NCBI GenBank assembly: GCA_903919145.1
Contig: CAIXGW010000056.1
Coordinates: 1-64,000, forward strand
DNA: 64,000 bases
Origin: an uncultured Myxococcales bacterium
Lineage (GTDB): Bacteria > Myxococcota_A > UBA9042
Direction of reading: 5' to 3'
Part shown: piece by piece, positions 9,729 to 16,724 of the stretch
How the letters are laid out: the number at the start of each line of letters is the position of its first letter
Position numbering within the stretch: the stretch's first letter is position 1
Notes under the pieces: generated by a model
The model's input: the letters and a program-made list of their open reading frames with translations, nothing else
What the model was told of the DNA's origin: nothing
The model's database searches: none
Program-made: the position numbers and the translations under genes

Positions 9729-10007
9729 TCAACTCCCCAGCGGCAAATCGCTCACGGCGAGGATGGTGTTGAGCTTCGCGTTGCCCGCCGCTTCCATGTC
9801 GGCTTTCTGCTCCGTGCAGCGAACGATGATGTTCGTCACCTCCGCCCCCGTGATGCCGGGAGCAACCTCCGTCGCGTCGTTCGGGATGGAGCCGCTGAAC
9901 TCGGCGTACCAACGAGCGATGAGAAACCGCCCCCGCTCGTAGGCCAGATGATGGGCACGGGCACCGCGCACCACGTCCGTAACGAACTCACTCTGGGTAT
10001 AGGCCAT
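9729..10007 (-). CDS. Hypothetical small phage protein
   Basis: A 92-residue soluble protein, mostly helical, starting MAYTQSEFVTDVVRG. It contains no cysteines except one near the middle and no recognised motif. It overlaps the preceding gene by 20 bases and leads directly into the tailspike gene, so a tail-attachment or chaperone role is possible but unsupported. Confidence 0.6.
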   Translation of the reverse strand: MAYTQSEFVTDVVRGARAHHLAYERGRFLIARWYAEFSGSIPNDATEVAPGITGAEVTNIIVRCTEQKADMEAAGNAKLNTILAVSDLPLGS

Positions 10008-10200
10008 TGCCTTGCTCCTTGGATTCGTGTCGATTCAAAATTACGCCGTCAACGAGGATCGTTCCAGCCGCCGTCAACGCGCCGTCGGCGAACATCTCCG
10101 GCAGCAGGTGGGGGGCAAGATAAACTGGACTATCGCTGTCCCGTGAATCAATAACCTGAATCCCACCATAATCCATGCGTTCAGTCCTGAGAATTGTCAT
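9988..10200 (-). CDS. Hypothetical small protein
   Basis: A 70-residue protein with the ATG at 10200 after GGAGAAAGACCG, a fair ribosome-binding site. The composition is acidic and strand-rich in the middle (TILVDGVIL). It overlaps the next gene by 20 bases, which indicates translational coupling. The family is unknown. Confidence 0.55.
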   Translation of the reverse strand: MTILRTERMDYGGIQVIDSRDSDSPVYLAPHLLPEMFADGALTAAGTILVDGVILNRHESKEQGNGLYPE

Positions 10201-10237
10201 CGGTCTTTCTCCAGCCGGTCAGCCCGGTCCGTTGGTT

Positions 10238-10537
10238 TCAGTTCACGTCCGCCACGTCTTCGCAGTCCAATTCGTCCAGCAGCCGCTTGATGTACCCATC
10301 CTCCCGCAGCAACACGGCTACTCTCTCCACCTTGCTCTCCGGCCCGTTTGTGGCGATGTTCCGCAGCAACGCCCGGACGGATTCCTCCAGCACCGCCAAA
10401 GCCGCACGTTTCACCGGCGGCACGATGTCGTCCAGGTCGTGCCGCATGGCCTCCGTCAGCAGGATCTTGTGCCCGTCGCTCTCGTCTCGCAGGACGCGGA
10501 GAATCGTGCCCCAGAGCTTTGCTACGTCGGGGGTCAT
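10238..10537 (-). CDS. Hypothetical helical protein
   Basis: A 99-residue, Leu/Arg/Glu-rich helical protein beginning MTPDVAKLWGTILRVL. I choose the ATG at 10537 because it follows GAGGTGACG at good spacing and lies just after the stop of the upstream gene; a longer frame reaching to 10666 would run back into that gene. Its small size and position after a membrane-anchored coiled-coil protein fit a lysis-region accessory, but no motif decides this. Confidence 0.6.
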   Translation of the reverse strand: MTPDVAKLWGTILRVLRDESDGHKILLTEAMRHDLDDIVPPVKRAALAVLEESVRALLRNIATNGPESKVERVAVLLREDGYIKRLLDELDCEDVADVN

Positions 10538-10545
10538 CGTCACCT

Positions 10546-10983
10546 CTACGTACTCAGCAGTTCGTGTATCAGGGCCACTGCGGACAGGACCAGCCCCAGT
10601 ACGGCGATTGCGCCAGCCATCATAACAGATCCGTGGCTGGCCTTTCCCTCTTGATTCGCCCGCCACTCTTTCAGGTGCGAAATATCGGCTTGGAACAATT
10701 TCGTCATGTTATTGAACTCGCCTGTAAGTTTTTCGTGTTGGGCGGTGTACTCTGGTTTCATCAATACATCGCCTCTCAACTCATTGAGCAGTATCAGGCG
10801 TGCTTCGAGCACTTCCTCGGCTGCTTTCAGCTTCGCGTCAATCGCTTCGTGCCTCGATACTTCCAATTCTTTGTTGGCCGTAATGACAGCCATCACCCGG
10901 CAGATCCGCTCATCGAGCAGGTCTCGCAGCGTCACAATCGCCTCGTGGTTCGCCTGGCTCGTTGTGCGTCTCGGCTCGGTCAT
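10546..10983 (-). CDS. Membrane-anchored coiled-coil protein, possible lysis protein
   Basis: A 145-residue protein. Residues 1-110 form a long charged helix with heptad character (AIDAKLKAAEEVLEARLILL). Residues about 118-140 are a single hydrophobic span (MMAGAIAVLGLVLSAVALI) close to the C-terminus. This layout is common in small phage proteins beside lysis genes, and some are annotated as holin-like. There is no second membrane segment and no lipobox. The ATG overlaps the upstream stop as TGATG, so translation is coupled. Holin function is inference only. Confidence 0.6.
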   Translation of the reverse strand: MTEPRRTTSQANHEAIVTLRDLLDERICRVMAVITANKELEVSRHEAIDAKLKAAEEVLEARLILLNELRGDVLMKPEYTAQHEKLTGEFNNMTKLFQADISHLKEWRANQEGKASHGSVMMAGAIAVLGLVLSAVALIHELLST

Positions 10984-11186
10984 CAGGTTCGTTCTCCCAG
11001 TAGGTTTCTCAGTCGTTCGACCTCGGCCTCGGCGGCCTGTGCTCGTCGCAGCAGGGCCAGCGGCAGGTTGTAATCTGCTTCGCTGGGGCCGAAAATATCG
11101 ACGACCTCGTCATCGGTGTAGGTGCGGTCAACCCAGCTTCCTTGAGTTGCTGCCACCCATTCTTTGATCGTCGTACAGCCGCTCAT
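10983..11186 (-). CDS. Hypothetical small protein
   Basis: A 67-residue protein, MSGCTTIKEWVAATQ..., with an acidic centre and a C-terminal helix rich in Ala, Glu and Leu. Its stop overlaps the start of the coiled-coil membrane protein gene by one base. I recognise no family. Confidence 0.55.
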   Translation of the reverse strand: MSGCTTIKEWVAATQGSWVDRTYTDDEVVDIFGPSEADYNLPLALLRRAQAAEAEVERLRNLLGERT

Positions 11187-11190
11187 CGCC

Positions 11191-11367
11191 TCACCATCCC
11201 AACTCGGTTAACCGCGTCACTCCCTTTAGCCTTCGCGTGGATGGCCTTCTCTTGCATCGCGGGCATTTCTGGCCAGTGAACACGAACGCGCGATCGCAGC
11301 CACAGTAGAATTTTCCGTGTCGGTTCGCCAGCGCGGAATTGCGATTGATCTTTGCGATGATGCTCAT
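11191..11367 (-). CDS. Small zinc-ribbon protein
   Basis: A 58-residue protein read directly from the sequence: ATG at 11367, TGA at 11191-11193. It has CGC near residue 22 and CPRC near residue 36, a four-cysteine zinc ribbon, and a very basic C-terminus rich in Arg and Lys. A strong Shine-Dalgarno (GGGAGGGTGA) precedes the start at the right distance, and the gap to the next gene is only 4 bases. A nucleic-acid-binding role is likely. Confidence 0.6.
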   Translation of the reverse strand: MSIIAKINRNSALANRHGKFYCGCDRAFVFTGQKCPRCKRRPSTRRLKGVTRLTELGW

Positions 11368-11430
11368 TGTCTCACCCTCCCGATCACTGTGCGAACCGCC
11401 CGGTCCCAGATACCCAGCCGGTCGACGTGG

Positions 11431-11712
11431 TCAGTACCACGCAATCATTTGTGATTCTGGTCTCTCGCCTGACGTCATAGCCGCGAACCCTAACCCGGTA
11501 CTGATAGTGAATCTCTCCAGCGGTTCGTCTGTCGAGGGCGTAGCCGACGACTCGGTTGGCGGCGGTGAGCCAGGAGATGATTCCGGTTCGCTCGCGGTCA
11601 TCGTCTCACTCCTCTCCCGATTCCCAACGCTGCTCGATTTCCAACCCCGCGAACGTAGCTCCGCTAAGTACGCGTCATAATCCGTCTGGTCTGCTGGCCT
11701 CGGAAAAGGCAT
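11431..11712 (-). CDS. Hypothetical protein with possible internal start
   Basis: A 93-residue protein, Ser/Pro/Glu-rich and probably disordered in its second half. The ATG at 11712 lies 3 bases after the stop of the upstream mini-gene. An in-frame ATG at 11601 is preceded by GGGAGAGGAGTGAGACG, a much stronger ribosome-binding site, and would give a 56-residue form. Either one start is used or both, giving two products from one frame. The family is unknown. Confidence 0.5.
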   Translation of the reverse strand: MPFPRPADQTDYDAYLAELRSRGWKSSSVGNRERSETMTASEPESSPGSPPPTESSATPSTDEPLERFTISTGLGFAAMTSGERPESQMIAWY

Positions 11713-11715
11713 CTT

Positions 11716-11835
11716 TCACCGCGTCTTTCGCCGAATCAACCGGCCCCACCACCAGCCGCAGCAGAACGCTCGCCAACCAGCCACTATGCCGTATCGGCAA
11801 CAGATATTCAGCGAGGCTCTCAGTAGTGCGAACAT
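11716..11835 (-). CDS. Cationic Trp/Cys-rich mini-protein
   Basis: A 39-residue frame whose ATG at 11835 overlaps the stop of the HNH gene as TGATG; its own stop lies 3 bases before the next start. The product is hydrophobic in the middle, with three consecutive Trp and paired Cys, and strongly basic at the C-terminus (RLIRRKTR). This could be a membrane-active peptide. Support comes only from the tight start/stop coupling on both sides. Confidence 0.4.
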   Translation of the reverse strand: MFALLRASLNICCRYGIVAGWRAFCCGWWWGRLIRRKTR

Positions 11836-12188
11836 CAATCCATCTCCCATCTCAGTTTCCATGCCCGGTACTGCCGAGCGTGGGCCTGAACCTGCGGGTT
11901 GTACTTCTGATAGCTGCCAAAATGTCCGAATACCAGATGATCCCTATGGCAGAGCGTTATCAGGTTCGTTCGGTCGAGTTCCTTCGTCGGGTCGTTTGAG
12001 AACGGCGTCACGTGATGCACCTCTAGGTCCAGGTTGCGCCCACACGCTTCGCAGACGGGGTGCGATCGCAGGTGTTCCGCCCGCACTGTTGGCCAACGCT
12101 CTGACCTGTCGGCGGAATCCAGTATCCCACCGGCAGAGACCAACAGCAGTAGGAACAACAGGAAGCGTTTCACTTTGGAGGCGTCCAT
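11835..12188 (-). CDS. HNH endonuclease with N-terminal membrane/secretion signal
   Basis: A 117-residue protein. Residues 6-20 are a hydrophobic run (VKRFLLFLLLLVSAGGIL) resembling a signal peptide or membrane anchor. Residues about 46-100 form an HNH/McrA nuclease core: CEACG, then LEVHHVTPF with the catalytic His pair, then NLITLCHRDH with the second zinc-side Cys/His. HNH enzymes cut DNA and in phages often act in packaging or as homing nucleases; an export signal is odd for both. The start may be ATG 12188 or, giving a cleaner signal peptide, GTG 12173, which overlaps the upstream stop. Confidence 0.7.
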   Translation of the reverse strand: MDASKVKRFLLFLLLLVSAGGILDSADRSERWPTVRAEHLRSHPVCEACGRNLDLEVHHVTPFSNDPTKELDRTNLITLCHRDHLVFGHFGSYQKYNPQVQAHARQYRAWKLRWEMD

Positions 12189-12691
12189 TTCTCGACATCA
12201 TATTTCGGCATCTCGACCACTGGCGCAACTGGCGTCGGGTCGGGTCGCAGGGCACTGATCGCGGTAGGGATTCCGGCTCCGGCCAATCCAGCCGCACCGG
12301 CCAGCACCCAGGGCCATGCCTTCGACCATGCGGACGGAGGCGGCGGTGCTGACGGTTGGACAGCAGCGGGTTGTGTCTGGCCGTTACTCCCCGCCTTTCC
12401 CAACTGGTCGAGTACCCGGTTGATCTGTTTTGTATCGGCCACGTTGATGTCCCCGGTGATCGTGATGTTGCCCATGTCGTCACCGCCCTGATCCACATCG
12501 CCACCTGCCACCTTATTGAGTCGGTTGTAATCGCTCCTCACTCGCCGTGCGTGCTCCGCCAACATCCTCCGGTGATCTTCCAGGCCCACCGCGCCCGCTG
12601 CCACGTACAGCCCCGGAATCGTTTCCGATGCTCGTTCGGCCATCTCTTCCAGCGGTGTCTGTCCCGCTGACTGTACTGTCGCTGTTGCCAT
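12170..12691 (-). CDS. Hypothetical protein with C-terminal membrane segment
   Basis: A 173-residue protein beginning MATATVQSAGQTPLEE. The ATG at 12691 follows GGGAGCGGAAC and is preferred over an upstream ATG at 12748 with no ribosome-binding site. The N-terminal half is helical; a Pro-rich linker leads to one hydrophobic segment near residues 125-148 (PWVLAGAAGLAGAGIPTA) and a short polar tail. It probably sits in the inner membrane or the virion. It overlaps the start of the HNH gene by 19 bases. Confidence 0.55.
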   Translation of the reverse strand: MATATVQSAGQTPLEEMAERASETIPGLYVAAGAVGLEDHRRMLAEHARRVRSDYNRLNKVAGGDVDQGGDDMGNITITGDINVADTKQINRVLDQLGKAGSNGQTQPAAVQPSAPPPPSAWSKAWPWVLAGAAGLAGAGIPTAISALRPDPTPVAPVVEMPKYDVEKWTPPK

Positions 12692-12845
12692 GTTCCGCTC
12701 CCAATCTGGCCGCAGCCTCGGCCCATTTTCGTTGCCAGAGTTCCACAAAGTGGCCAGACGCGAAGGCGACTTGAGACTCGTTCGCCTCCGCGTCGGCCTG
12801 CTCGACGCGAGCCAGCATTTCTAGTGCCTGCTGCTCGTAGTCCAC
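12513..12845 (-). CDS. Hypothetical helical protein with long 3' overlap
   Basis: A GTG start at 12845 sits 4 bases after GGAGAG, and the upstream stop codon TAG is part of the same ribosome-binding region. Residues 1-50 look like a genuine helical domain (YEQQALEMLARVEQADAEA). The second half overlaps the next gene in another frame for about 180 bases and has the composition of an out-of-frame translation. A frameshift into the downstream gene, or a real long overlap, are both possible. Confidence 0.45.
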   Translation of the reverse strand: MDYEQQALEMLARVEQADAEANESQVAFASGHFVELWQRKWAEAAARLGAEHGNSDSTVSGTDTAGRDGRTSIGNDSGAVRGSGRGGPGRSPEDVGGARTASEERLQPTQ

Positions 12846-12854
12846 GGGACTCTC

Positions 12855-13157
12855 CTACGGTGCGGCGTTGCCAGCCGCGCTGGTCGCAGCCGGAAGATTT
12901 GCTTCCGAGCGGGTCCGGCCGCTGCCGCTCTCGGTGGCAGTACGGATTCCCATGCCAGCCATAATTGTGGGGCTCGTCAGCGCGACGGCCCACATGGCTT
13001 GCGAGTCACCACTCAACTGGTCGGCCCGCGAAGTGCGCCGGTCAGCACTCGCCGCGAAAGCCTGATTGGCAAGGCCACCAGCGTTCGCCAGCGCGTTTGC
13101 CATGCTCGTGAAAGCTACTTGAGCGTTCACCACTTCTCCAACAACAGGTTCAGCCAT
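12855..13157 (-). CDS. Hypothetical Ala-rich protein
   Basis: A 100-residue Ala/Asn/Ser-rich protein starting MAEPVVGEVVNAQVAF; the ATG at 13157 follows AAGGAG at good spacing. The N-terminal 60 residues would form an amphipathic helix, and a short hydrophobic stretch (MWAVALTSPTIMAGMGI) follows. There is a vague resemblance to R-body RebB-type proteins that I do not trust. It may be a minor virion or membrane protein. Confidence 0.5.
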   Translation of the reverse strand: MAEPVVGEVVNAQVAFTSMANALANAGGLANQAFAASADRRTSRADQLSGDSQAMWAVALTSPTIMAGMGIRTATESGSGRTRSEANLPAATSAAGNAAP

Positions 13158-13263
13158 CTGAACTTCTCCTTGCCCGTCACCGGGCGAAACAACATCCACT
13201 GACCCATCTGGCATCTGGACCTACCCTTTGCCTTCTAGGGGTCGAAGCACTACCTACACGTTT

Positions 13264-14409
13264 CTATTTCTTCTCCGGGGTAAGCAAGAAAGAAAATCCC
13301 TCCCCCAAGAAGACGGGCTGCGGCGGTGCGATTTCTACACCAGTCGCAGCATTGACTTTTCGGAAATAGATCGGTGGCAACAGCTTTGCCAACTGCTCTG
13401 GGTTGGCTGTGATCCAGGCCGCCACCGCTGCTTGGATCTGTTCGTCCGTGGGCGGAGGTCCAGCGGGGCCAGACGCACCCGGAGGTCCAGCGAGTGCTTC
13501 GGCGGGCGGTCCTTGCGGCCCCGCTGAACCCTCCTTCCCATCCGCTCCCGCTGGACCTCGGAAGCGTGGATCAGCAGCCATCTTTTCGAGCATCTCGGCA
13601 TAGATTTTCTGGTAGTCGATCGTCACCAGCGGTGGTGGCTGCGCGATGTCCGGCTTTTGCCCTGGTGTCTCAGGCTTTGGTGCTGACGGGTAGAGTTGCG
13701 AGCCACCCCCTGGCCTCGTCGGTGCTGACCATTGCGTCCCCGGCGAACAGCCGCCAGGCCCGCAGCGCTGGACTTCGATCCGCTGGCAGAAAGATTGCAG
13801 GGACGGCAACGCCGGCCCGCCGCTGGGCCTGTAGACGTTCCACGGGCCTCCGTCGCCCTGGATCATCGCGATCGTGTTCTCACCATACGCCGACAGCCCG
13901 ACGACCTCGTGAGCCTCGTTCAGGATGCAGCCGCCCGAATCGCCGCTGACCACTGGAGCGGTGGTGGCGATGTCCCGACCCCTGTAACCGAGCACCGTGC
14001 CCCAATGCGGCCTGAGTCGTCGGCCAGCCGGGCCGCCGAACCCCAGGTATTCCACGCGACTCTGCTGCGATGGATTGTCGGAAGCGATCGCAAGCGGCTG
14101 GATCGTGGCGTGCGAGACTTCGATGAACGCCGCGTCCTGATTCGTCTTGTCGGTGCGGACTAGACCTTCACCCCACGTCCCGTCTGTCCACTGGACGCGG
14201 GCTTGGGCGCTGCCCGCAACGACGTGTCGGCAGGTCAGAACGCCCGTGAGTTTGGGACACAGCCAGACGTAGACGCCAGAACCTCCCGCAGAACCGGCAC
14301 GGACAACAACTGCGGACGCATGGTGCGGGGCGGGATCAGACCAATCGAACAGATCATCCGCCGAGGCCGTAGAAACCAGCGTGAGCCAGACGACTAGTGT
14401 GCGGATCAT
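13264..14409 (-). CDS. Secreted trypsin-like serine protease with collagen-like segment
   Basis: A 381-residue protein. Residues 1-17 are a signal peptide (MIRTLVVWLTLVSTASA). Residues about 30-210 form a chymotrypsin-fold protease with the full triad: His62 in LTCRHVV, Asp92 in TNQDAAFIEV, Ser158 in VVSGDSGGC. A Pro-rich linker follows, then near residues 285-330 a collagen-like Gly-X-Y run and a compact C-terminal domain. The ATG at 14409 overlaps the upstream stop as ATGA. It should act outside the cytoplasm, perhaps on host envelope proteins, or as a prophage-expressed factor. Secreted trypsin-like proteases are unusual in phages. Confidence 0.75.
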   Translation of the reverse strand: MIRTLVVWLTLVSTASADDLFDWSDPAPHHASAVVVRAGSAGGSGVYVWLCPKLTGVLTCRHVVAGSAQARVQWTDGTWGEGLVRTDKTNQDAAFIEVSHATIQPLAIASDNPSQQSRVEYLGFGGPAGRRLRPHWGTVLGYRGRDIATTAPVVSGDSGGCILNEAHEVVGLSAYGENTIAMIQGDGGPWNVYRPSGGPALPSLQSFCQRIEVQRCGPGGCSPGTQWSAPTRPGGGSQLYPSAPKPETPGQKPDIAQPPPLVTIDYQKIYAEMLEKMAADPRFRGPAGADGKEGSAGPQGPPAEALAGPPGASGPAGPPPTDEQIQAAVAAWITANPEQLAKLLPPIYFRKVNAATGVEIAPPQPVFLGEGFSFLLTPEKK

Positions 14410-14714
14410 GGCTGCGGACCTCCAGCCGGTGCAGGCACCGTGGGCCACACGATTTGCGGCTGGACCTCGCGCGGGTACACCAGCTCAGGGAATACCACGC
14501 GGCCGGGAACGACCATGTAAGGCTGCGGGGGACCGGTTGGCACGAACCGCGCACGGCCGAAAAAGAAGTTGCGGATCGGCGTGCCGTAGGTGATCGGCTG
14601 CAACCGGCCGGGCTGTCGCCAACCCGCGATCTGCGGCTGGCAGTTCGGACAGCCGGTGTCGGCGGCGACGGCAGACGAACAAACGAGCATCAACAACAGA
14701 AAGGAAACACGCAT
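14406..14714 (-). CDS. Small secreted Pro-rich protein
   Basis: A 102-residue protein with a clear signal peptide (MRVSFLLLMLVCSSAVA) and a CPNC motif just after the predicted cleavage site. The mature part is rich in Pro, Val and aromatic residues and has no known domain. It is the first gene of a two-gene unit with the secreted protease, coupled by ATGA, so the two may act together outside the cell, for example as substrate, inhibitor or partner. Confidence 0.6.
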   Translation of the reverse strand: MRVSFLLLMLVCSSAVAADTGCPNCQPQIAGWRQPGRLQPITYGTPIRNFFFGRARFVPTGPPQPYMVVPGRVVFPELVYPREVQPQIVWPTVPAPAGGPQP

Positions 14715-14926
14715 TGAACCGCTCCTTGAATTGAGCCGGGCAAGCGGCCCCGCCAGCGGTTCGTCAGCGAAACCGCCGCCCGGCGAATTTCGGAAAGTGC
14801 CCGTCCGGGTTGTGGGTCGCTCGTTTATTTCACCGTTAGTTGTCGGGACGCCGCGACTCGGACGGGCTGTTCGGTACAGTTTGCAGCAAAATCGGGCGGA
14901 TTGTCAATACCAAGATGTCCGATTTG
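14715..14926. other. Intergenic region upstream of the secreted-protein genes
   Basis: About 210 bases without a gene. A hairpin with GCGGTT/AACCGC arms lies near 14756-14776. On the minus strand a TTGACA directly overlaps the stop of the upstream gene and a second TTGACA follows about 26 bases later, with only poor -10 matches. This is the likely promoter region for the two secreted-protein genes and perhaps for the left arm. Confidence 0.4.
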
Positions 14927-15205
14927 TCAACCGACGATGGCCCGGAATTGCTCGCTCAGATAGTCCGTGGTCACGACGCCGGGCTTGTCTTCGTGGCAAA
15001 TTTCCAGCGCCTCGGCGACCATGTTGGCCAGCGGTTCGGTCGCGCACAGGCAGACGTGGACTAGCCCCAGGCCGTACACCTGCCAGCGACCGTTGAGCAC
15101 GCGGACCTGGAACCGCTGGCCGTTGTGCTGCGGCGGGAAGTCGGCGGGCGTGATCGGGCCGCCGTCGATGATGAGCCGCTCCAGCCGGTCTGATTCGCTT
15201 TCCAT
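14927..15205 (-). CDS. Hypothetical acidic protein
   Basis: A 92-residue protein starting MESESDRLERLIIDGG, with a strand-rich centre (QRFQVRVLNGRWQVYGLGLVHV) and several Cys. I prefer the ATG at 15205 because a TTGACA/GAAGAT promoter ends 6 bases upstream and GGAGG lies 11 bases upstream; a GTG at 15334 would place the whole promoter inside the gene. It is divergent from the plus-strand early operon, where phages often place a regulator, but no DNA-binding motif is visible. Confidence 0.55.
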   Translation of the reverse strand: MESESDRLERLIIDGGPITPADFPPQHNGQRFQVRVLNGRWQVYGLGLVHVCLCATEPLANMVAEALEICHEDKPGVVTTDYLSEQFRAIVG

Positions 15206-15211
15206 GCCGTC

Positions 15212-15240
15212 ATCTTCCTCCGCTTCCGCGGGCGTGTCAA
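15212..15240 (-). promoter_or_regulatory. Candidate promoter, minus strand
   Basis: TTGACA at 15235-15240, 17-base spacer, GAAGAT at 15212-15217. The downstream ATG at 15205 sits where the transcript would begin. The -35 and its following CG match two plus-strand promoters in this window. Confidence 0.45.
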
Positions 15241-15293
15241 CATGAATCGCGGCCGATCGGGAACGCGATTTTGGAATTCTTGGCGGAATCCTG

Positions 15294-15322
15294 TTGACAC
15301 GGTTCGGCGGAAGGTTTAGGAT
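15294..15322 (+). promoter_or_regulatory. Sigma70-like promoter of the early plus-strand operon
   Basis: TTGACA at 15294-15299, a 17-base spacer containing GGCGGAA, and TAGGAT at 15317-15322. It is the only good promoter before the run of plus-strand genes starting at 15350, and it closely resembles the one at 22344. Confidence 0.7.
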
Positions 15323-15349
15323 TCGGTTATTCACCTGAGAGACGTTACG

Positions 15350-15607
15350 ATGAAAAAGAAAAATTCAACGACGACGTGCCCAAAGTGCAACGGCTGCGGC
15401 GAGATCAAAGTGACTGGTGTTTACCACGATTCGCTGCTGGCACTGCGTCGATTCACCCGTGAATACGGTTGGACCACGGCTGCAAAAGCGGCAACGTGGA
15501 TGGGATGCTCAGCGACAGCAGCGAACAATCGGTTCGCGTGGCTGGAGCAACACAAACTCGCGACCAGTGAACGGTATGGACGCGAGCGGAGGTATCGCGC
15601 GACTTGA
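15350..15607 (+). CDS. Zinc-ribbon plus winged-helix regulator-like protein
   Basis: An 85-residue protein. Residues 10-19 carry CPKCNGCG, a zinc-binding knuckle. Residues about 28-80 look like a winged helix-turn-helix (WTTAAKAATWMGCSATAANN as helices 2-3, then a basic wing). It is the first gene after the early promoter, a usual place for a phage regulator. The ribosome-binding site is weak (GAGAG). A DNA-binding role in controlling early transcription is likely but its target is unknown. Confidence 0.6.
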   Translation: MKKKNSTTTCPKCNGCGEIKVTGVYHDSLLALRRFTREYGWTTAAKAATWMGCSATAANNRFAWLEQHKLATSERYGRERRYRAT

Positions 15608-15624
15608 CGAAGAGGAGGTGACTT

Positions 15625-15765
15625 GTGAAGGCATTTGGAAACGACATCGTGTTCGCACGGGACCATCGGACGCCGCGGGACATGACTCGGCGAACCATCG
15701 GGCATCCGGTCCGCCTGTCCGCGAACGGAAAGCGAGCGAGGATCAAGAGCGGGCCGAGAAAGTGA
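15625..15765 (+). CDS. Very basic 46-residue protein
   Basis: A short frame with a GTG start at 15625 preceded by a perfect GGAGGTGA. The product has about twelve Arg and six Lys among 46 residues and no hydrophobic core, so it probably binds nucleic acid or a host protein. It fits between the regulator-like gene and the next gene without overlap. Confidence 0.5.
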   Translation: MKAFGNDIVFARDHRTPRDMTRRTIGHPVRLSANGKRARIKSGPRK

Positions 15766-15773
15766 ATTGAGTG

Positions 15774-16193
15774 ATGTCTCGTTTAACTTTTGACGATCTT
15801 GGAGATTGCCTTTCAGAAAGCTGGGGGTACACGACCGAAAGCAGTATTGGCGACGTACTATCCGGTAAATCGGAGATTGGAGAATCGCCTTCAAAAATCG
15901 ACGTGCGAAGCATGTACCTTCTGGCTGCGACCGTCAAACATCTCCGTGAGCAAGTGGCAGAGACACGTGAATTGCGGCGTGAGATTGCCAGACTCGGAAA
16001 GAAGATCGCTGACGGTATCGCCGCTGGAGAAGAACGCAAGACGAAGGCAATTGAAAAAGCATCGGAGGCAAAAAAGAAGGCTGCCGACGCTGAACGTGAT
16101 GCGAAACTTGACGCGCAGCCCGTGGTGGTAATCCAGTGCCCGAATAATGTGCTGGATCGAATACCAGTGCGTAGGCTGCGTGGGAAATGGTAA
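15774..16193 (+). CDS. Coiled-coil hypothetical protein
   Basis: A 139-residue protein (a GTG one codon earlier is an alternative start). Residues 50-115 form a long charged helix with heptads (HLREQVAETRELRREIARLG, then Lys/Ala/Glu-rich). The N-terminal 45 residues are acidic and probably disordered. No enzymatic motif is present. It ends the first early gene group before a structured non-coding stretch. Confidence 0.55.
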   Translation: MSRLTFDDLGDCLSESWGYTTESSIGDVLSGKSEIGESPSKIDVRSMYLLAATVKHLREQVAETRELRREIARLGKKIADGIAAGEERKTKAIEKASEAKKKAADAERDAKLDAQPVVVIQCPNNVLDRIPVRRLRGKW

Positions 16194-16268
16194 TCCCCCG
16201 GCTTGTCGCCGGCGGACACCCCCAGCCGGTTCTGGTTTCGTTACGGTTGCTATCGCCGGCTGGTGTTT

Positions 16269-16347
16269 GGGGGCTGGGCGAACGGAGACGCGCCGCGGGA
16301 CGCTTAGCGTGCTGCGGAAAGACCAGGTTCGAGCCCTGGGGCCCCTG
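16269..16347 (+). other. tRNA-like element, probably not functional
   Basis: A perfect T-arm is present (CCAGG, loop TTCGAGC, CCTGG at 16323-16339), then seven bases that pair, with two G-T wobbles, with GGGGGCT at 16269-16275. A plausible D-arm follows the 5' strand. No 5-base anticodon stem with a 7-base loop can be drawn in between, so it is not a normal tRNA. It could be a decayed tRNA or a chance fold. Confidence 0.25.
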
Positions 16348-16401
16348 CTGTTGTGCTCGGGAATGTTGGTGGAGAAAGCCATCATCTAAGGAGTGTCGAT
16401 C

Positions 16402-16491
16402 GTGGTAGCTGGTAAGGGGCGGATACCGTCCAGCGTAACACATGCGAGGGCCGCCGAGGCAGACCTACGCTCGCAACACCACACGGAGTAG
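16402..16491 (+). CDS. Possible 29-residue leader peptide
   Basis: A GTG at 16402 lies 8 bases after AAGGAG and opens a 29-codon frame ending in TAG. There is nothing else to support it, and it lies within a region of RNA-like structure. It could be a small peptide or a chance ribosome-binding-like match. Confidence 0.2.
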   Translation: MVAGKGRIPSSVTHARAAEADLRSQHHTE

Positions 16492-16724
16492 TCAGTAGCC
16501 GGTACGGGCGAGGCCGAGGCGCTGCCGTAGACGCTCGCACGTAGTAAGCCGGCTGAAGCCGTCGGAGACTTTGGTGTAAAAACACACCCTTGCACAACTT
16601 TTGAATCAGTCCGCAGGGCTCGGAGCCCTCCGGGACTGCTGACGGAGATCCCCCGCGGCGCACGGACGACAGCACGGACGCCGCCGCTGGGTGGTTTTCA
16701 AAGGAACGGAAAGGGAGGTGACCC

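Larger units (their letters stand above)
16194..16724 (+). other. Structured intergenic region, candidate non-coding RNA
   Basis: About 530 bases with no convincing gene but several strong inverted repeats. CCAGCCGG near 16213 pairs with CCGGCTGG near 16256 and the stem extends through flanking C and G runs. AGGGCT/AGCCCT nested inside CAGTCC/GGACTG lies near 16602-16641. A tRNA-like 3' half is at 16323-16346. The spacing between early genes that otherwise overlap makes this gap stand out. It may be a regulatory RNA, possibly a CsrA-binding RNA given the csrA gene downstream, but the GGA-loop pattern is not clear enough to say so. Confidence 0.4.

Noticed and set aside
12855-13157. R-body RebB-type protein
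   Set aside because: Only a vague Ala/Gln-rich helical resemblance; the order of conserved segments does not fit and no other R-body gene is nearby.
16269-16347. Functional tRNA gene
   Set aside because: The T-arm and acceptor can be drawn but no anticodon stem of five pairs with a seven-base loop exists, so I keep it only as a tRNA-like element.
16323-16347. Phage attachment site derived from a tRNA 3' end
   Set aside because: The integrase is nearly 30 kb away, and attP is normally next to int; there is no host sequence to match.
16147-16389. 80-codon plus-strand frame over the structured RNA region
   Set aside because: No ribosome-binding site and a composition explained by the G/C-rich inverted repeats.
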